Positions 32,712 to 41,276 of a stretch of DNA of 64,000 nucleotides are shown one piece after another (within the stretch, counting starts at the first letter, position 1; each line of letters starts with the position of its first letter). Origin of the DNA: Ruania alba (GTDB lineage Bacteria; Actinomycetota; Actinomycetes; Actinomycetales; Beutenbergiaceae). Location: positions 1,488,001 through 1,552,000 of the forward strand of contig NZ_FNTX01000002.1 of the NCBI RefSeq assembly GCF_900105765.1, given 5' to 3'. The translations under genes were made by a program, and so were the position numbers. Under the pieces are notes generated by a model. It saw nothing but the letters and a program-made list of their open reading frames with translations. It made no database searches and was not told the DNA's origin.

Positions 32712-33275
32712 TCACTTGACGATTCGGTACGTGAGGTGCGTGACGTCCTGGCTCGCTGCGACCGAGATGCACTCGAGCTCGACCGCTTCGGGCAGCTCGT
32801 GGAAGAAGGGGTGGCCGCCGCCGAGAAGTACCGGTACCTGGTTGATGACGATCTCGTCCAGCAGGCCCACCTTCAGGGCATCGGTGGCGGTGGCGCCGGC
32901 CGCGATCTTCACGTCCTTGCCAGCCTCTGCAGCGACCTCTGTGGCCTGTTCGATCGCCGACTCGATCCCGTCGGTGACGATCGTCTGCCTGGGAGCGGCA
33001 TCGGGGATCGGGTCGCGGCTGACCACGAAGAGCGGAGTGCCGGGCACCATACTGTCGCCGCCCCACCGGTCAGCGTGCTCGTAGGTGTTGCGTCCCGACA
33101 CGACCGCGCCGGTGCGGTGGCCGTCGTAGGCGGCGATTGCCTTGTTCGGTGAGCTGTCGTCGGAGAGCCAGTTGAAGATCCGGAAGCCATCGCCCAGGCC
33201 ATTGCCGGCCCGGGCACCGCGGCCGGAAACGTATCCATCGACGGACGCTGAGAGTGTGGTGAAGACCAGTGTCAT
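32712..33275 (-). CDS. Dihydrofolate reductase family protein (RibD C-terminal domain)
   Basis: A 187-residue protein of the DHFR/RibD-C superfamily. It begins LVFTTLSASVDGYVSGRG, has AYDGHRTGAVVSGRNTYEHADRWGG and VPGTPLFVVSRDPIPD, and ends with the family stretch DEIVINQVPVLLGGGHPFFHELP. These stand-alone proteins bind NADPH, but their substrates are mostly unknown. The ATG at 33275 is chosen because the fold starts there; the in-frame sequence further upstream is low-complexity. The 272-base gap up to the next gene shows no feature I can support. Confidence 0.9.
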   Translation of the reverse strand: MTLVFTTLSASVDGYVSGRGARAGNGLGDGFRIFNWLSDDSSPNKAIAAYDGHRTGAVVSGRNTYEHADRWGGDSMVPGTPLFVVSRDPIPDAAPRQTIVTDGIESAIEQATEVAAEAGKDVKIAAGATATDALKVGLLDEIVINQVPVLLGGGHPFFHELPEAVELECISVAASQDVTHLTYRIVK

Positions 33276-33547
33276 GACGCTGAACCCTTCGGTCGTTCCT
33301 GGGTGAGTCCTGGTGTCAGGAATGCGGCGACCCGCAGGCGGCGGAGGCATGGTGCACGAGTGAGCGTCTGCGTGCCGGCGGGTCGCTGGGGAGCACGATA
33401 GGGGCACCTGCTCACATCGGCACCCGCACCAGCGCTCCGCGTTCGCCACCCCGCGCCCACCTCGCTCGCGCATCGGGACCGGCCCGACACGCTACGTGGG
33501 CCTGCGCAGTATGTTGCCCCAGACTGGCGAATTCGTGTCGCTTTGCC

Positions 33548-33910
33548 TCAGCCATCCTCCGGCCACACCGCCCGCAGCACCCGCACGGCGTCGTCGGGCT
33601 CCAGCGAAGCGGCTCGCGAAGCGTCGGCGAGGGCGCGGGCATGCGTGATCACCTCGCGCGGGATCGGTGTAGCCGCGCTGCTGATCGTGGTTCCGGAGCC
33701 GATGCGGCTGACGAGGATGCCCTCCGCCTCCAGACGCCGGTAGGCCTTGGCGACAGTGCCGGCCGCCACGCCCAGGTCGTGGGCGAGCTGACGCACTGAC
33801 GGCAATCGCTCCCCGGCAGCCAAGCGTCCGGAGGAGACGAGCCCATGGATCTGCTCACGGATCTGGTCAGCGGGGGAGTCCTGGCCGGTCAGGCTGATTC
33901 GAAGTGTCAT
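33548..33910 (-). CDS. GntR family regulator (YtrA type)
   Basis: A 120-residue short GntR regulator. The winged helix reads DQIREQIHGLVSSGRLAAGERLPSVRQLAHDLGVAAGTVAKAYRRLEAEGILVSRIGSG in segments, and only about 35 residues follow (ITHARALADASRAASLEPDDA), the small dimerisation tail of the YtrA subfamily. Such regulators usually repress the operon that encodes them. The gene lies 13 bases after a membrane-protein gene, and a 9-4-9 operator-like palindrome is upstream of both at 34865-34886. Confidence 0.92.
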   Translation of the reverse strand: MTLRISLTGQDSPADQIREQIHGLVSSGRLAAGERLPSVRQLAHDLGVAAGTVAKAYRRLEAEGILVSRIGSGTTISSAATPIPREVITHARALADASRAASLEPDDAVRVLRAVWPEDG

Positions 33911-33923
33911 CGGGTCACAGCCG

Positions 33924-34814
33924 CTACTCGAGCCGGGCCGCGCGGATTGTCCGGGTGGATACCGCCACGACGAGCGCGACAAATACGATCCACCATCCAG
34001 CAGCATCGACCCCGAAGCCCGCAACCCTCAGTGGGGTCTCGAGAGCGGAGAACGCGCCCTGCACGAAGACTGGGCCCTCGGACGTCGAGGCGCTAGCTCG
34101 CGTGGATGCCGTAGCTGAGAAGGAGTGCAGCACGCTCGCCAGATGCATCAAGAGACCCGCGCTCGCGGCACGCAGGATCTGGCGGGACCGCCAGCGCCGG
34201 GTTGTGACATCGCCCGTTTCGTCATCCTGCAGCGGCGGCCGCGAGATCCACAGGAGGGTGAGCAGCATCGGGATGAGTAGCGCGGCGATCGCGATCAACG
34301 ACGGGATCGACCGGTGCCAACCGTAGATCCCGGTGCCGAACTGCATGATGCCGGCGTCGGTCATATACATCCCATCCGGGCCAGCCAACGCGCCGCCGGT
34401 GACTGTCAGCGCCAGCACGAGCACCAGCGCGAGTGCCGGCAGGATCAGCCAGCGACGGTCGACGAATGTCGCCAGGCCCCGGCGCGTGAGCGTGGCCGAG
34501 CCACCTCGTCGGCGCTGAGGAAGCGGGAGGACCAGCATCGCCACAGCCACGCCGGCGGCGACGAGTGGTCCGACGAAATCCAGGGTGATCAGCAGTCGTG
34601 TCAGGTCCGGGGTGCCCCAGACGAAGGTGAACACGCCGCCGATCTGGTCGATCAGAGCCAGCAGCACCGCTGCCGTCAGCCCGGCGATCGCCCACACCCG
34701 GACCGCTCCGGGAACCGACGCCTGCAGGCGATCGCGCCGTATCGCCACCGTGAGGACGGCCAGCACCAGCCCTGCCAGGACCGGCCAGCCCACCATGATC
34801 AGCATGGTTCTCAT
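33924..34814 (-). CDS. Polytopic membrane protein in YtrA-type operon
   Basis: A 296-residue protein with seven or so membrane segments (for example MVGWPVLAGLVLAVLTVAI, VWAIAGLTAAVLLALIDQIG, WLILPALALVLVLALTVTGG, GWWIVFVALVVAVSTRTI). No enzyme or transporter signature is recognised, and no ABC ATPase accompanies it, unlike classical ytr operons. It is co-transcribed with the regulator gene downstream. A GGGAGGGG stretch lies upstream of the ATG but at longer than ideal spacing; a second ATG is three codons on. Confidence 0.8.
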   Translation of the reverse strand: MRTMLIMVGWPVLAGLVLAVLTVAIRRDRLQASVPGAVRVWAIAGLTAAVLLALIDQIGGVFTFVWGTPDLTRLLITLDFVGPLVAAGVAVAMLVLPLPQRRRGGSATLTRRGLATFVDRRWLILPALALVLVLALTVTGGALAGPDGMYMTDAGIMQFGTGIYGWHRSIPSLIAIAALLIPMLLTLLWISRPPLQDDETGDVTTRRWRSRQILRAASAGLLMHLASVLHSFSATASTRASASTSEGPVFVQGAFSALETPLRVAGFGVDAAGWWIVFVALVVAVSTRTIRAARLE

Positions 34815-34864
34815 CAGATTCGCTGCCCCTCCCCCGCTGAACCGTGTCACTGGAGTAGCACAAT

Positions 34865-34886
34865 GTGTATCACCAGAGTGACACAC
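34865..34886. promoter_or_regulatory. Candidate YtrA-type operator
   Basis: GTGTATCAC (34865-34873), a CAGA spacer and GTGACACAC (34878-34886) form an inverted repeat with one mismatch in nine. It lies about 50 bases upstream of the membrane-protein start and fits autoregulation by the GntR/YtrA protein of this operon. The 145-base gap contains no other feature. Confidence 0.65.
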
Positions 34887-34959
34887 TTGCACATGCAGGG
34901 CGATCGTAGTGGTGGTGAGCGACGCCTTCTACCGCGACGGCGGGGTGCGTCGGTCGCGC

Positions 34960-35382
34960 TCATTCGCACCAGGTGAGCGGGTTGCGCCACCAGCCGAACG
35001 GCGGTGAGTCGCCGGCGATCCGGTGGTCTGCGTCCCGGACCAGTGACCGGAGCTCTCGCGCTGGCCTGGCCGGAGCGTGATGGAGCAGCCTCTCGATGAT
35101 GTCGCGGGTCTCTGAGGTCGGTCGGTGGAAGCCACAGCATTCCCAGATTCCGCAGGAGGAAGGGGCTGGTTCGGCGACCACCGTCGCCCTCTGCCAGGTT
35201 TCAAGGGCGACGAGTACGGCACCGCGGTTTCGGCGTGTGCGGAACTCATAGCGGAGGACAGCCGCGCGCGCTGAACCGGAGAGGTTGGCACCGCCAACCT
35301 CGGCCCTCCGGATCGGCACCGATGATCGAGACTGGACGAGTTGTACCTCAGCTCGCAGCTGGGCGGGACGCTTACGGGGCAT
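34960..35382 (-). CDS. Hypothetical protein
   Basis: A 140-codon frame starting MPRKRPAQLRAEVQLVQSRS, with a helical middle (SETRDIIERLLHHAPARPARELRSLVRDADHRI) and the end PPFGWWRNPLTWCE. The ATG follows AAGGGG. No family is recognised. It diverges from the gene at 35463, with which it shares a lower GC content than the surroundings; both may have been acquired together. The call depends on the ribosome-binding site and the non-random C-terminal part. Confidence 0.5.
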   Translation of the reverse strand: MPRKRPAQLRAEVQLVQSRSSVPIRRAEVGGANLSGSARAAVLRYEFRTRRNRGAVLVALETWQRATVVAEPAPSSCGIWECCGFHRPTSETRDIIERLLHHAPARPARELRSLVRDADHRIAGDSPPFGWWRNPLTWCE

Positions 35383-35462
35383 ACCCCTTCGTGATCGTGT
35401 GCATGGACGGATCGTACGTGCTTCTTCCGCCGCCGAATGCGTGCGGACAGTAGGATGATCCG

Positions 35463-36050
35463 ATGCGCGCCGAGTCGGCCCACTGGTGGATAGGCCTCGA
35501 TGCCTGGATCATCCAGGACGGTAACTACGGTGACTTCTCCTCAGGTGATCGGGCAGAGTTCGCGCTGGAGTTCTTTCCGATGGGTGACGTCCTCCCACGG
35601 GACTCCTCGTCCATCAGTGCTGTTCACCTGGGTGACGATGTGTACGACATTGTTGCCAGGGTGGTCCATACCGATCATCGGGCGTGGGTCGCCGATTTCG
35701 GTTTGCGTGCCTACAACCAGAGTCGTCTCCCGGCCGGACTAGAAGTCGGTTCGATGATCGGGGCTCGCGTAGGCCTGGGTGTCGATCCGTTCACCTACTT
35801 CGAACGGCTCAGCAAGGATGGTCGCTTCCCCGACTTGGTCTATACCTGGGATGTCGTGGGGATTCAGCAAGTCATGGCGCGGTGGGTGCTCCGCGGAAAG
35901 ACGTGGAATCGCGACGAGGCCTCGATGCATGTGGAGGAGCTCGCGCGAACGAACGCGTGGACGGACGACGGCAGTCACGGCAGCTACCTACTCGAGTGTG
36001 CTTTGCGTGCTATGCCTCCGAAGCGGACAAGTTCTACCGCAATTACCTAG
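35463..36050 (+). CDS. Hypothetical protein
   Basis: A 195-residue soluble acidic protein: MRAESAHWWIGLDAWIIQDG, then FSSGDRAEFALEFFPMGDVL, YDIVARVVHTDHRAWVADFG, GARVGLGVDPFTYFERL, and EDASMHVEEL-like helix near the C-terminus. It has no signal peptide, membrane segment or catalytic motif I recognise. The codon third positions are visibly less GC-rich than in neighbours. The compact acidic nature and isolated position would suit an immunity-type or accessory protein, but this is a guess. Its stop overlaps that of the convergent sensor kinase by four bases. Confidence 0.75.
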   Translation: MRAESAHWWIGLDAWIIQDGNYGDFSSGDRAEFALEFFPMGDVLPRDSSSISAVHLGDDVYDIVARVVHTDHRAWVADFGLRAYNQSRLPAGLEVGSMIGARVGLGVDPFTYFERLSKDGRFPDLVYTWDVVGIQQVMARWVLRGKTWNRDEASMHVEELARTNAWTDDGSHGSYLLECALRAMPPKRTSSTAIT

Positions 36051-37438
36051 ACGGCGTGGAGCCCCGTCGGCACCCGCAGCACCGCTCGCGCCCCACCCAG
36101 CTCGGACCCGGTGAGCGTGACCTCCCCGCCCTGGGTCCGCGCCACCTCCCGAGCGATCGCCAGACCCAGCCCTGCGCCGCCTGCCTCCCGTTCCCGGGCC
36201 TCGTCCAACCGGACGAACCGTTCGAACACCCGCTCCCGGTCGGCCTCGGGTACCCCGGCGCCGTCGTCCTCCACGGCCACCTCACCATCGGTGATCTGCA
36301 CCCGGACAGTTGAGTCGGCGTGCCGGGCGGCGTTGTCGAGCAGATTGCGCAGCACTCGCACCAGCGCCGCGTGATCACCCACCCCGCGCCCCTCGCCCTC
36401 GACCATCGGCTCCGGCCCGGTCCGCGCATCACGCACCGCCTCGCGGACCAGCGCCCGCAGGTCCAGCTCCTCGGCTCGAGTAGGCGCCGACCCGAGCCGG
36501 GAGAGCAGCAGCAGGTCCTCCACGAGGTCCTGCATCCGGCCCACCTCGTGCCCCAGGTCGGCCACCAGCTCCTCCTGGGCGTAGCTGCCTGGGTGCGCCG
36601 CCGCCACGTCGAGGCTGGTCCGCAACGAGGCTAACGGCGAGCGCAGCTCGTGAGCCGCATCAGCCACGAAACTGCGCTGCCGGGACGCGGCCGCATCCAG
36701 CGCATCCAACATCTCGTTCAACGTGCGCGCCAAGGCCCCCAGCTCGTCACCGGTGCGCGGCACCGGCAGCGTCCCCGGCCCGCCGGTGCGGGCCACGCGC
36801 TCCGCCCCGCGGCGTAGCTCTTCCACCGGACGCAGCGCCCGACCGAGTACTAGCCAGATGGTCCACGCCAGCAGCAAGGTGAGCACCGGCACGATCGCCA
36901 CCAGCGAGATCGCCAGGGCTCGCAGCAGGCCCCGGACTTCGGCCAGCGGCATGCTCACCACCACCGTCGCCGGCTCACCCCGGTACTCGGCACCCATCAC
37001 CGCCAGCCGCACCTCCTCGTCGTAGGCGGTGGCCGTGGTCGTCACCACCACCTCCCCGTCGCGTGCCCCCAGTAGCCCCTCCAACTCGTCCGCAGGAACC
37101 ACCGGCAGCGTCCTGCTCGCGTTCGTCGACGACGCCAGCACACGCCCGTCGGCGTCCAGCAGCTGCGCGATCTCCCCGGGCTGGGCCACCGGGAGGGTCG
37201 CCGCGATCCGGTCATCCGCTGCCAGTGCGGCGATCGTTTCCGCTCGAGCCGTCGTGATCTCGTCCAGCGTCGCGACGCGGCCGCGGGAAAGCACCGTGGT
37301 CAGGGCGAGCGCCCCCAGCGCGAGGGTCACGCACAACAGCCCCGCGGTCAGCAGGGTCAGCCGCAGCCGCAACGGCCTGCCGGACCACCGCCGTGGCGGG
37401 CCTCCCTGACCAGGCGGCCCTCCGCCGTCGGGATTCAC
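36047..37438 (-). CDS. Two-component sensor histidine kinase
   Basis: A 463-residue membrane kinase. Two membrane segments (LLTAGLLCVTLALGALALTTV and LLRALAISLVAIVPVLTLLL) flank an extracytoplasmic sensor of about 120 residues. A HAMP linker (LGRALRPVEELRRGAERVA) follows, then the phospho-acceptor histidine in FVADAAHELRSPLASLRTSL, the N box in VLRNLLDNAARHA, and GLGLAIAREVARTQGG. The GTG start overlaps the stop of the response regulator by four bases. The pair is divergent from a lipoprotein-ABC exporter operon, which it probably controls in response to an envelope signal. Confidence 0.95.
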   Translation of the reverse strand: MNPDGGGPPGQGGPPRRWSGRPLRLRLTLLTAGLLCVTLALGALALTTVLSRGRVATLDEITTARAETIAALAADDRIAATLPVAQPGEIAQLLDADGRVLASSTNASRTLPVVPADELEGLLGARDGEVVVTTTATAYDEEVRLAVMGAEYRGEPATVVVSMPLAEVRGLLRALAISLVAIVPVLTLLLAWTIWLVLGRALRPVEELRRGAERVARTGGPGTLPVPRTGDELGALARTLNEMLDALDAAASRQRSFVADAAHELRSPLASLRTSLDVAAAHPGSYAQEELVADLGHEVGRMQDLVEDLLLLSRLGSAPTRAEELDLRALVREAVRDARTGPEPMVEGEGRGVGDHAALVRVLRNLLDNAARHADSTVRVQITDGEVAVEDDGAGVPEADRERVFERFVRLDEAREREAGGAGLGLAIAREVARTQGGEVTLTGSELGGARAVLRVPTGLHAV

Positions 37439-38091
37439 CCGCCCAGCACCCGGTACCCGGCGCCACGCACCGTGGTGATCGCCTCTCGGCCGAGCTTGCG
37501 GCGCAGGTACCCGACATACTGCTCGACCACGTTGACGTCCTCCCCGGCGCCGTCCCACACGTGATCGCGCAGCTCCACCTTGCCCACCGGCCGATCCGCG
37601 TGCCGCATCAGGTACTCCAGCAGCGCCAGCTCCCGGGTGGTCAGCTCCACCGGTACGCCCGCGTGCGTCACCGCCCGGGCCGCCGGGTCCAGGCGCAGAT
37701 TCCCGACGGCGAAGGTCGGCGGGCGGCTCTCCGCCGGCCTGCGTAGCAGTGCCCTGATCCGGGCGAGCAGCACCACGAAGGCGAACGGTTTCGTCAGGTA
37801 GTCATCGGCCCCCACGTCGAGTCCGTCGGCCACGTCGTGCTCGCCGTCCTTCGCCGAGAGCAGCAGCACCGGCGTCCACACCTGGGCCTGGCGCAGCGCC
37901 GTCACCACGTCGTAACCATTGCGCCGCGGCAGCATGATGTCCAGCACGATCACGTCGTGCTCACCGTCGAGCGCCGCCTGCAGACCCGTCTCACCGTCGT
38001 AGGCGACGTCCACCGCGAACCCTTCGGCGACCAGGCCGCGCCGCAGCGCACTCACCAGACCGCGCTCGTCGTCCACCAGCAGCACCCGCAC
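37435..38091 (-). CDS. OmpR family response regulator
   Basis: A 218-residue regulator. The receiver has the acidic pair in LLVDDERG, the phosphorylation aspartate in IVLDIMLPRRNGYDV and the lysine in DDYLTKPFAF. The C-terminal winged helix reads ELTTRELALLEYLMRHADRPVGK and ends VEQYVGYLRRKLGREAITTVRGAGYRV. The start is a GTG with no clear ribosome-binding site. It is first in a two-gene operon with the sensor kinase and divergent from the export operon at 38176 across 84 bases. Confidence 0.96.
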   Translation of the reverse strand: MRVLLVDDERGLVSALRRGLVAEGFAVDVAYDGETGLQAALDGEHDVIVLDIMLPRRNGYDVVTALRQAQVWTPVLLLSAKDGEHDVADGLDVGADDYLTKPFAFVVLLARIRALLRRPAESRPPTFAVGNLRLDPAARAVTHAGVPVELTTRELALLEYLMRHADRPVGKVELRDHVWDGAGEDVNVVEQYVGYLRRKLGREAITTVRGAGYRVLGG

Positions 38092-38175
38092 CCTGCCAGT
38101 ATCGCTGCCGCCGGCGACCCGGGCCCAGGGGAGGTTCTCAGCGTGGTCTCAGCCACCGGCGCGCACACTGGATCC

Positions 38176-39371
38176 ATGAGCACCTCTCGCACCCTCTCCA
38201 ACCGGGCCCGGTGGGCGGTCCCCGCGGTGGCCGCCGTCGTCGCTGCCGGTGCCCTCGCCGGCCCACCCCTGCTCGCCGCGGCGGACGAGTCCTCCCTCCC
38301 GGAGCTCACCCCGGTCGAGCTGCTCACGCAGGTCGCCGAGGCCGAACCCGCCGCCCACTCCGGCACTGTTGTGCACACTGCCCGGCTGGGCCTGCCCACC
38401 GGTGGTCTGACGGAGATCACCGGGGCCGACCCGATCGGTCTGCTGGACGGCAGCTCCACACTGCGCGTGTGGACCGACGGTGCCGAACGCTCACGGATCT
38501 CCCTGCTCGGGTCGGCCTCGGAGTACTCCGTGGTGCATGACGGCCCGGAGGCCTGGACGTATTCCAGCACCGACGATGTCGCCACCCACTACACCCTGGA
38601 CGATGCCGCACAAGCCCGCCTCCAGGACGCCCGCGACGCACCGGGTGCCCCGGACCTGCCCACCCCGGAAGAGGCAGCCCAGCAGGCGCTCGCCCACGTC
38701 GAGGAGTTCTCCTCCGTCACTGTGCTGGAGCAGGCCACGGTCGCCGGCAGGGACGCCTACCAGCTGCAGATCACCCCGAGACCGACGGGACGCTCGTCGA
38801 ACAGGTGCGGATCGCCGTCGACGGCGAGACTTTCACGCCGTTGCAGGTGCAGGTGTGGAGCACCTCCGACACTGCTGAGACCCCCGCGCTCGAGGTCGGG
38901 TACACCGACGTCAGCTTCGCCACCCCGGACGATGCGGTGCTCTCCTTCAGCGCCCCGGCCGGTGCGGAGGTCGTCGAGGAGACGGTGTCGCTTCCCGCCG
39001 AGGGAGACGCCCCCACCGAGCACACGCCGCCCGAGACCGTCGGCGAGGGCTGGGAATCGGTGGTCATCATCGACGATATGGACATCGAGGGCCTGCTCGC
39101 CGGCGATCCGGAGGCCCTCGCCGACGCCGCGGGCTCCCACCCGATGCCCGGCTCCGACAGCGGTCAGGAGCTGATGGAGGAGTTCATGTCCGACTCCGAG
39201 GGCAATCACGGCCCGCCCAGCCTGGACGCAGCCGCCCTGTATGAGCAGCTCACCACGGAGGTGCCCGAGGGGCGGGTACTCAGCACCAGCTTGCTGAGCG
39301 CACTGATCACCGACGACGGTCGCGTTCTCATCGGGTCCGTCCCGGTGGAGACGTTGCAAGAGATGGCGTGA
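38176..39371 (+). pseudogene. LolA-like exported lipoprotein-sorting protein, frameshifted
   Basis: The frame from 38176 starts with a signal peptide (RWAVPAVAAVVAAGALAGPP) and a LolA/LppX-type beta domain (TLRVWTDGAERSRISLLGSA, DAYQLQITP). Sense is lost at about 38778 and continues in another frame from DGTLVEQVRIAVDGETFTPL through VGYTDVSFATPDDAVLSFSA to the stop at 39371. One missing base in or beside the CCCC run at 38774-38777 explains it: restored, the join is QLQITPETDGTLVEQ. The restored protein would have about 398 residues. It is first in the operon with an ABC ATPase and permease, as in many actinobacterial gene sets, and may bind a lipid or hydrophobic substrate. Confidence 0.8.
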
Positions 39372-40420
39372 CCAGCACCCGCACGCCCGACTCGCCCGCC
39401 GCTTCGCCCCACCCGGGGGAGGCGGCGGGCGAGCCGCGTGCCACGCCGTCGCCCACTCCCGCCGAGCCCGCCGAGCAGGAGGGCGCCGAGCTCGCCATCC
39501 GCACCGAGGCACTGACGAAACGCTTCCGCTCCGGCCAGGTCGCCGTCGACCGTATCGATCTGCATGTCCCGCGCGGCGCGGTCTACGGATTCCTCGGCCC
39601 GAACGGGTCCGGGAAGACCACCACGATCCGGATGCTGCTCGGCCTGATCGGCGCCAGCAGCGGGCAGGCATGGCTGCTCGGCCGCCCGATGCCGGCCGCC
39701 GGGCCGGACGTGCTGCCCCGCGTGGGTGCGCTGATCGAAGGGCCCGCCTTCCACCCGTGGCTGAGCGGGCGGGCGAACCTGGTCCGGCTGGATGCGTGCG
39801 ACGCTTCCGCGCCCCCGCACCGGAAGGGCCGGATCGACGAGGCGCTCGATCGCGTGGGACTGGCCGCCGCGGCACACAAGAAGTACCGGCAGTACTCCCT
39901 CGGGATGAAGCAGCGGCTCGGCCTGGCCGCCGCCCTGCTGCGCCCGCGTGAGTTGCTCGTCCTGGACGAACCCACGAACGGGCTCGACCCGCAGGGGACC
40001 CGGGAGGTGCGCAGGCTCGTCGGTGAGCTTGCCGAGGCGGGCACCACCGTGCTGGTCTCCTCGCACCTGCTGGCCGAGATCGAGAATGTGTGCACCCACG
40101 TGGGGATCATGAGCACCGGGCGCCTGGTGCTGCAGGGGGAGCGCACCGGCCTCACCTCCCAGGCGGAGCGGCACCTGTGGGTGCGCACCGACCCCGAGCA
40201 CGCCGCCGGTGCCGCGCAGGTGCTCGCCACCCTCGGCCTGACCGACGTGGTCATCGATGGCACCGAGCTGCAGGCGCTCCTGGGCGAGATCAGCCCCGAC
40301 GACGTCACGCGTGCCCTGGTCGCGGCAGGCGTCCCGGTGCTGGGGCTGGCCGAGCGCACGCCCACGTTGGAGGACGTCTTCGTCCGGCTGACCGGGGAGG
40401 GTTTCGATGTCGCCCGCTGA
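39368..40420 (+). CDS. ABC exporter ATP-binding protein
   Basis: A 350-residue ATPase of the drug/bacitracin-type (CcmA/DrrA-like) exporters. Walker A is FLGPNGSGKTTTIRMLLGL, the signature motif YSLGMKQRLGLAAALL, Walker B LLVLDEPTNGLDPQG, and the switch histidine lies in VLVSSHLLAEI. A proline/alanine-rich N-terminal extension of about 40 residues precedes the fold. The GTG start overlaps the lipoprotein stop (GTGA), and the permease gene begins inside its 3' end, so the three are coupled. The divergent two-component system probably induces it. Confidence 0.95.
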   Translation: MTSTRTPDSPAASPHPGEAAGEPRATPSPTPAEPAEQEGAELAIRTEALTKRFRSGQVAVDRIDLHVPRGAVYGFLGPNGSGKTTTIRMLLGLIGASSGQAWLLGRPMPAAGPDVLPRVGALIEGPAFHPWLSGRANLVRLDACDASAPPHRKGRIDEALDRVGLAAAAHKKYRQYSLGMKQRLGLAAALLRPRELLVLDEPTNGLDPQGTREVRRLVGELAEAGTTVLVSSHLLAEIENVCTHVGIMSTGRLVLQGERTGLTSQAERHLWVRTDPEHAAGAAQVLATLGLTDVVIDGTELQALLGEISPDDVTRALVAAGVPVLGLAERTPTLEDVFVRLTGEGFDVAR

Positions 40421-41273
40421 GACGATCACACCCCCGACGGCGCCGGCCACCGCGGGTGGGCTGCGTCGCCTTCTCGGCAGCGAGCTGCGCCTGGTGTTCG
40501 GCCGCCGCCGGAACCTGGTCCTCCTGCTCGGCCTGGCGGCGGTGCCCATCCTGCTCGGCGTGGTCATCTTCATCACCCAGGACACCGTCGTCGGGTCCCA
40601 GGGACCGGGGTTCATCGGACGGGTCGCCGGCAATGGGCTGTTCCTCGTGGTGGCCGCACTGTTCACGTGCCTACCGTTCCTGCTGCCCCTGTCGATCGGC
40701 ATCGTCTCCGGTGACACGATCGCGGGCGAGGCGGCGACGGGCACGCTGCGTTCGTTGGTCACGGTGCCGGTGCCGCGCACCCGGCTGCTGCTCGTCAAAG
40801 CGGTCGTGGCACTGTGTTTCGCCGCTGTGGCGGTGCTCGCGATCGCGCTCGTCGGGCTGATCACCGGCGCGGTCCTGTTCGGGATCACTGATCTGGTGCT
40901 GCTCTCCGGGGACACCATCGCCGCCGGGGCGGGCCTGCTTCGCGTGCTCGGCGTCGCCGCCTACGTGGCGATGTCGATGAGCGGCCTCGTCATGGTCGGT
41001 GTGTTGCTGTCCACCCTCACCGAGACCCCGGTCGCCGCCATGGCCGGAACAGTGACGGTCGCGGTGGTTTCTGCGGTGCTGGACAGCCTTCCGCAACTGG
41101 CCGCCATCCACCCCGGGCTGCTCACCCATCACTGGATCGACTTCGCCGAGTTCCTCCGCCTCGAGGTCGACCTGGCGGCACTCGCACCCGGCCTGGTGGT
41201 CCAGGCCGTCTGGGTGCTGCTCGCCGGCAGCATCGCCTGGAGCCGGTTCACCACCGCCGACATCAGCTCCTGA
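40407..41273 (+). CDS. ABC exporter permease
   Basis: A 288-residue ABC-2 type membrane subunit with six predicted helices: NLVLLLGLAAVPILLGVVIFIT, VVAALFTCLPFLLPLSIGI, VVALCFAAVAVLAIALVGLI and others, with the typical loop DTIAGEAATGTLRSLVTVPVPRTRLLLVKAV between the second and third. It overlaps the ATPase gene by 14 bases. Substrate unknown; the two-component and lipoprotein context suggests envelope stress or export of an antimicrobial. Confidence 0.92.
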   Translation: MSPAETITPPTAPATAGGLRRLLGSELRLVFGRRRNLVLLLGLAAVPILLGVVIFITQDTVVGSQGPGFIGRVAGNGLFLVVAALFTCLPFLLPLSIGIVSGDTIAGEAATGTLRSLVTVPVPRTRLLLVKAVVALCFAAVAVLAIALVGLITGAVLFGITDLVLLSGDTIAAGAGLLRVLGVAAYVAMSMSGLVMVGVLLSTLTETPVAAMAGTVTVAVVSAVLDSLPQLAAIHPGLLTHHWIDFAEFLRLEVDLAALAPGLVVQAVWVLLAGSIAWSRFTTADISS

Positions 41274-41276
41274 TGC

